Made by a program: the position numbers and the translations under genes
Notes under the pieces: generated by a model
Databases searched by the model: none
The model's input: only the letters and a program-made list of their open reading frames with translations
What the model was told of the DNA's origin: nothing
Assembly: GCA_028564675.1 (NCBI GenBank)
Contig: JAOVVO010000457.1
Coordinates: forward strand, 1-64,000
DNA from: Onchocerca lupi
Taxonomy: Eukaryota > Nematoda > Chromadorea > Rhabditida > Onchocercidae
DNA: 64,000 nt
Direction of reading: 5' to 3'
Shown here: piece by piece, positions 61,401-64,000 of the stretch
Layout: every line of letters begins with the position of its first letter
Numbering within the stretch: the stretch's first letter is position 1

Positions 61401-64000
61401 TATTTGCATATTTTTAAGGGGTTGGTTTATATTTTTTGTCATTAGAACTTTTTATAAGATTCAGTTAACTATGATCTACGACATTTAAAAACAATGAGAC
61501 TACTGAAATTGAAGCATTTAATTGTAAGTTTAGCTATAATTGAAATATTTAATCATGATCATCACTATATAATTTATTAAAATAAATAATATTCCTTACC
61601 TGGCGCACAAATGACATAATTTGGATCATCCTCAATTAAATGGCGATCGTAAGACAGTGAGACATAGAAATTTTTGGAATAAATAAATCGATATGGGTAT
61701 TAAAAACATAAATATTGTAAATTAAAAATGAAATGAACATCCCTGTTAACTGTAAAGTATTTCATTCCTATAACTTTTGTCGACTTTTACCATATCTGTT
61801 AACTTTACAAATTCTGCGATAATATATATCTTAGTAATCAATTTATAGGCACAAACGACTGCTTTAACAGGAGCAGCAACACAGTTAGCGAATACCGCCT
61901 TCCCAATAACGGCAGCAGCAGCGGCTGCAGCTCGTCAACGTTTGGAACCGTTGCTTGATCCGGCAACCATTCGTTTAATTTCTCAGTTAGACACCGCTTC
62001 TCTTGCATCATTGCAGTCTGCATTTAGTCAAACAATTCCAACACTTGGTCGTCAGTCGCAACTTGCATCACCATTAGAAGCAATTCGTCCCGTTGGTGTG
62101 CCTAGCATTTTGGGTGAACATCATTATATGCCGATAGTGAGATTTTCATCTCTGAACGATAAATCGCTTAGCATTTCACGTTTGTAAATTGGATTTTCAT
62201 TGATAGTGTAATCAAAAGATGGATCGGACATGGCTTTTTCTTATTTTTTATTGTGGTACTTCCTGAAATTTAATAAATGAGTAGAGTATATTAATTTCAT
62301 TGATTCCGTGAATTTTCATTCTTTGTTTTCTTTTTCTCGAAAATTTCAAATAACATTTAACTTCTTAGGGAATTCCACCAGCAATACGATCATCTGCAAA
62401 AAATAACGCGAATGCATCAGATTTGTCTCTTCGATGTTCGGTTGGAGGAGTAGGGTCGAATCCCGGACAGTTTGGCTCACCACATGGTTTCTGTCTTGGC
62501 CATAACGAAGAAATTTTGGTCACAGATACAAATAATCATCGTATACAGGTATGTTTTTAGGATTTGATTTTCCAATGCGTTAAAATAAATGTGGTGACTA
62601 TTTTATTGAAATTTCGATATATGTAATATAATATTGATTAGAGAGCAAAATAAACTGCAGGAATAGCACTTTGCAAGAGTAATAAGTATTGATATTTTGA
62701 AAGAATTTTGCTAACTAAATTGATAGACTAGTAATTTTTTAAGTCTGCAGTTAAACAGTTGTTGATATGCATTAAATACAACTATTTTCTGTATAGATCT
62801 TTACGAAAAAAGGCGAATTCATCATGCATTTTGGGATCGGTGGCTCAGAAGATGGTCATTTATTTTATCCAAAGAAGGTGGTAGCATTCAGATCTCGAAT
62901 AGGTGAGGGAGGTTATATTATCGTTGATAAAGGTGAAAATAAGGCTCGGCTGCAGTTATTCTCGAAGCGAGGCGAATTTATTCGACGTCTTCGTGGGTTT
63001 TTTGTTTGTTTTTTAATGACTCATTTATAGTAGCAGATAACATTTTTTATAATTTTACATCATTGTTTTTATCCAGGTCGATTTATTACTAACTAAATAC
63101 TTGAAATCCGGACTAGATATAAATAAAACTAAAATCTTTGGAATATTTGGCCTTTTATAAATCTTTTATAAGATTTCTAATAAAATTTTTGGTTTTGAAA
63201 TCCATTCAAAACTGAACACTCTTCCTTTTTTTGTACAAAAATAAGTTATATCTTATCTTTGATTTGCAGCTAGACTATAATTGAGTTATAAATTTTGCAT
63301 GTTTCACTGTTTTCCTCTCATTTTAATTCCCTAAAAAATTATGTATTTGTTCAAAATTTAGTTTATTATTTTAGAGACTCCCTATCTCGAGTACGTTTCG
63401 GCATTAACGGTAAACGACGCATCACATTTAGTAGTATTTAGCAGTTCAGTAATGATGTTCATCCTGGATATCGATCTGTTAGAACCTTTGGTGCTTAAAT
63501 GGAATGATTGTACCAAGGCAATTGGCGAACCATCCGATGTAGCTGTTTTTCGAGATAGATATTATGTTACCGATTACAAGAATCATTGCGTAGTTGCACT
63601 CAATAATGATGGTAAGTTTTTTTATAATTTTTATTAATGGACTGTGTTCAGAGGAAATGCTCAAAACAATCAAGCCTGTAGAAATGTTCGTAATGATTCT
63701 CATTTCCGTTTGTTGTCCTTCGTTTCCACATTCAAGTTTCGCATTCAGTTTAAGTTTCACATTCATATACTACTGTAGTTTCATTTCACATTTCTTGCAT
63801 ATTTTTCTGAAGTATCGTAAGTCTCTATATGGTACTTACAAAACAATTTAGACAAGCGATAGAAGAGTAATTATCATTGAAATTATTGGTACAAATTAAC
63901 GATTAAAATTTGCTCTATTTTAGGTGAGGTTCTCTGTCGTTTCGGATCTTTTGAGAGTACTCCATATCCGATCGGTGTTGATGTATCAACAAATGGTGAT
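55433..64000 (+). CDS. ncl-1: TRIM-NHL protein, Brat/NCL-1-like (3' end outside window)
   Basis: Exons: 55433-55579, 56182-56355, 56736-56918, 57190-57411, 57557-57799, 58088-58329, 58671-58861, 59522-59692, 60063-60211, 60754-60954, 61849-62136, 62370-62548, 62797-62992, 63375-63611, 63924 onward. RING: C98, C101, C113, H115, C118, C121, C163, C166, with a 41-residue gap before the last pair. B-box 1 starts at C204 (CRACKSEQ), B-box 2 near C263 (CVLHPQMPYSLLCATC). A coiled coil spans about 325-465, then a Ser/Thr/Pro/Gln linker to about 735. NHL repeats follow (LVTDTNNHRIQIFTKKGEFI; YYVTDYKNHCVVALNNDGE; YPIGVDVSTNGD). No filamin domain was seen, which argues against LIN-41. Brat/NCL-1 proteins repress translation and limit nucleolar size and rRNA synthesis. 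Exon 62370-62548 needs one extra A near 62400 to keep frame. Confidence 0.88.
57142..57189 (+). other. 48-nt in-frame alternative 5' extension of TRIM-NHL exon 4
   Basis: A strong acceptor (TTTTTTTTCTTACAG, ending 57141) lies exactly 48 bases before a second one (CTGTTTCAG, ending 57189). The interval is open and would add INHIFQKMKRKKRLFQ between the last RING Cys pair and the ESHVGNDVRF block. The downstream site was preferred because ESHVGNDV then follows the RING directly, but the upstream site has the better pyrimidine tract. Confidence 0.5.

Noticed and set aside
1..64000. tRNA, rRNA, CRISPR arrays and riboswitches
   Set aside because: No cloverleaf with the expected A and B boxes, no rRNA-like conserved stretch and no regular spacer-repeat array was seen by eye; a covariance-model scan was not possible.

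Overview
The window reads as nuclear DNA of a nematode, most likely a spirurid of the filarial type. It is strongly AT-rich with long poly-A/T runs. Genes are cut into exons of about 50-300 bases separated by AT-rich introns, nearly always with GT donors and TTTCAG-like acceptors, and several starts sit just behind an acceptor-like site, as expected for spliced-leader trans-splicing. Species-level identity is an inference; no RNA gene or organelle sequence was seen. All gene models were assembled by hand from reading-frame and splice-phase agreement.

Layout. 1-4300 is repeat territory: a solo BEL/Pao-type LTR with a 5-bp target duplication, a decayed BEL/Pao integrase fragment ending in a second LTR, tandem repeats, and two copies of a Helitron-like head repeat. 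4989-10662 (minus) is a CNNM (ancient conserved domain) magnesium-transport gene. 12400-17700 is a second mobile-element block: a Helitron-like head, remnants of minus-strand LTR elements, a large perfect inverted repeat, and a broken Helitron Pif1-type helicase. 20191-27871 (plus) is a four-TM LAPTM-like gene with three homologous, apparently mutually exclusive versions of exon 2 and a long basic, His/Arg-rich tail. 30668-32892 is CCDC134. 34169-36739 is a ZFAND1-like AN1 zinc-finger gene with a 52-bp hairpin just upstream. 37780-39467 is RNase H1. 40806-41021 (minus) is the TFIIH subunit GTF2H5/TTDA. 42204-43070 is a small basic unknown protein. 43397-52916 is a 22-exon M16 metallopeptidase. 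55433 to the window end is a Brat/NCL-1-like TRIM-NHL gene, cut off at 64000 inside its NHL repeats.

The genes do not form one pathway. They are housekeeping or cell-biology genes: ion transport, endomembrane protein, ER lumen protein, stress/proteasome zinc finger, RNA:DNA hybrid removal, DNA repair/transcription, proteolysis and translational control. The most unusual part is the 20-28 kb gene. Its alternative exons swap the first extracytosolic loop, and the donor end of one of them is amplified as a 30-bp in-frame minisatellite. Two otherwise intact genes show an apparent one-base frameshift, both in or near short homopolymers, which may be assembly errors.
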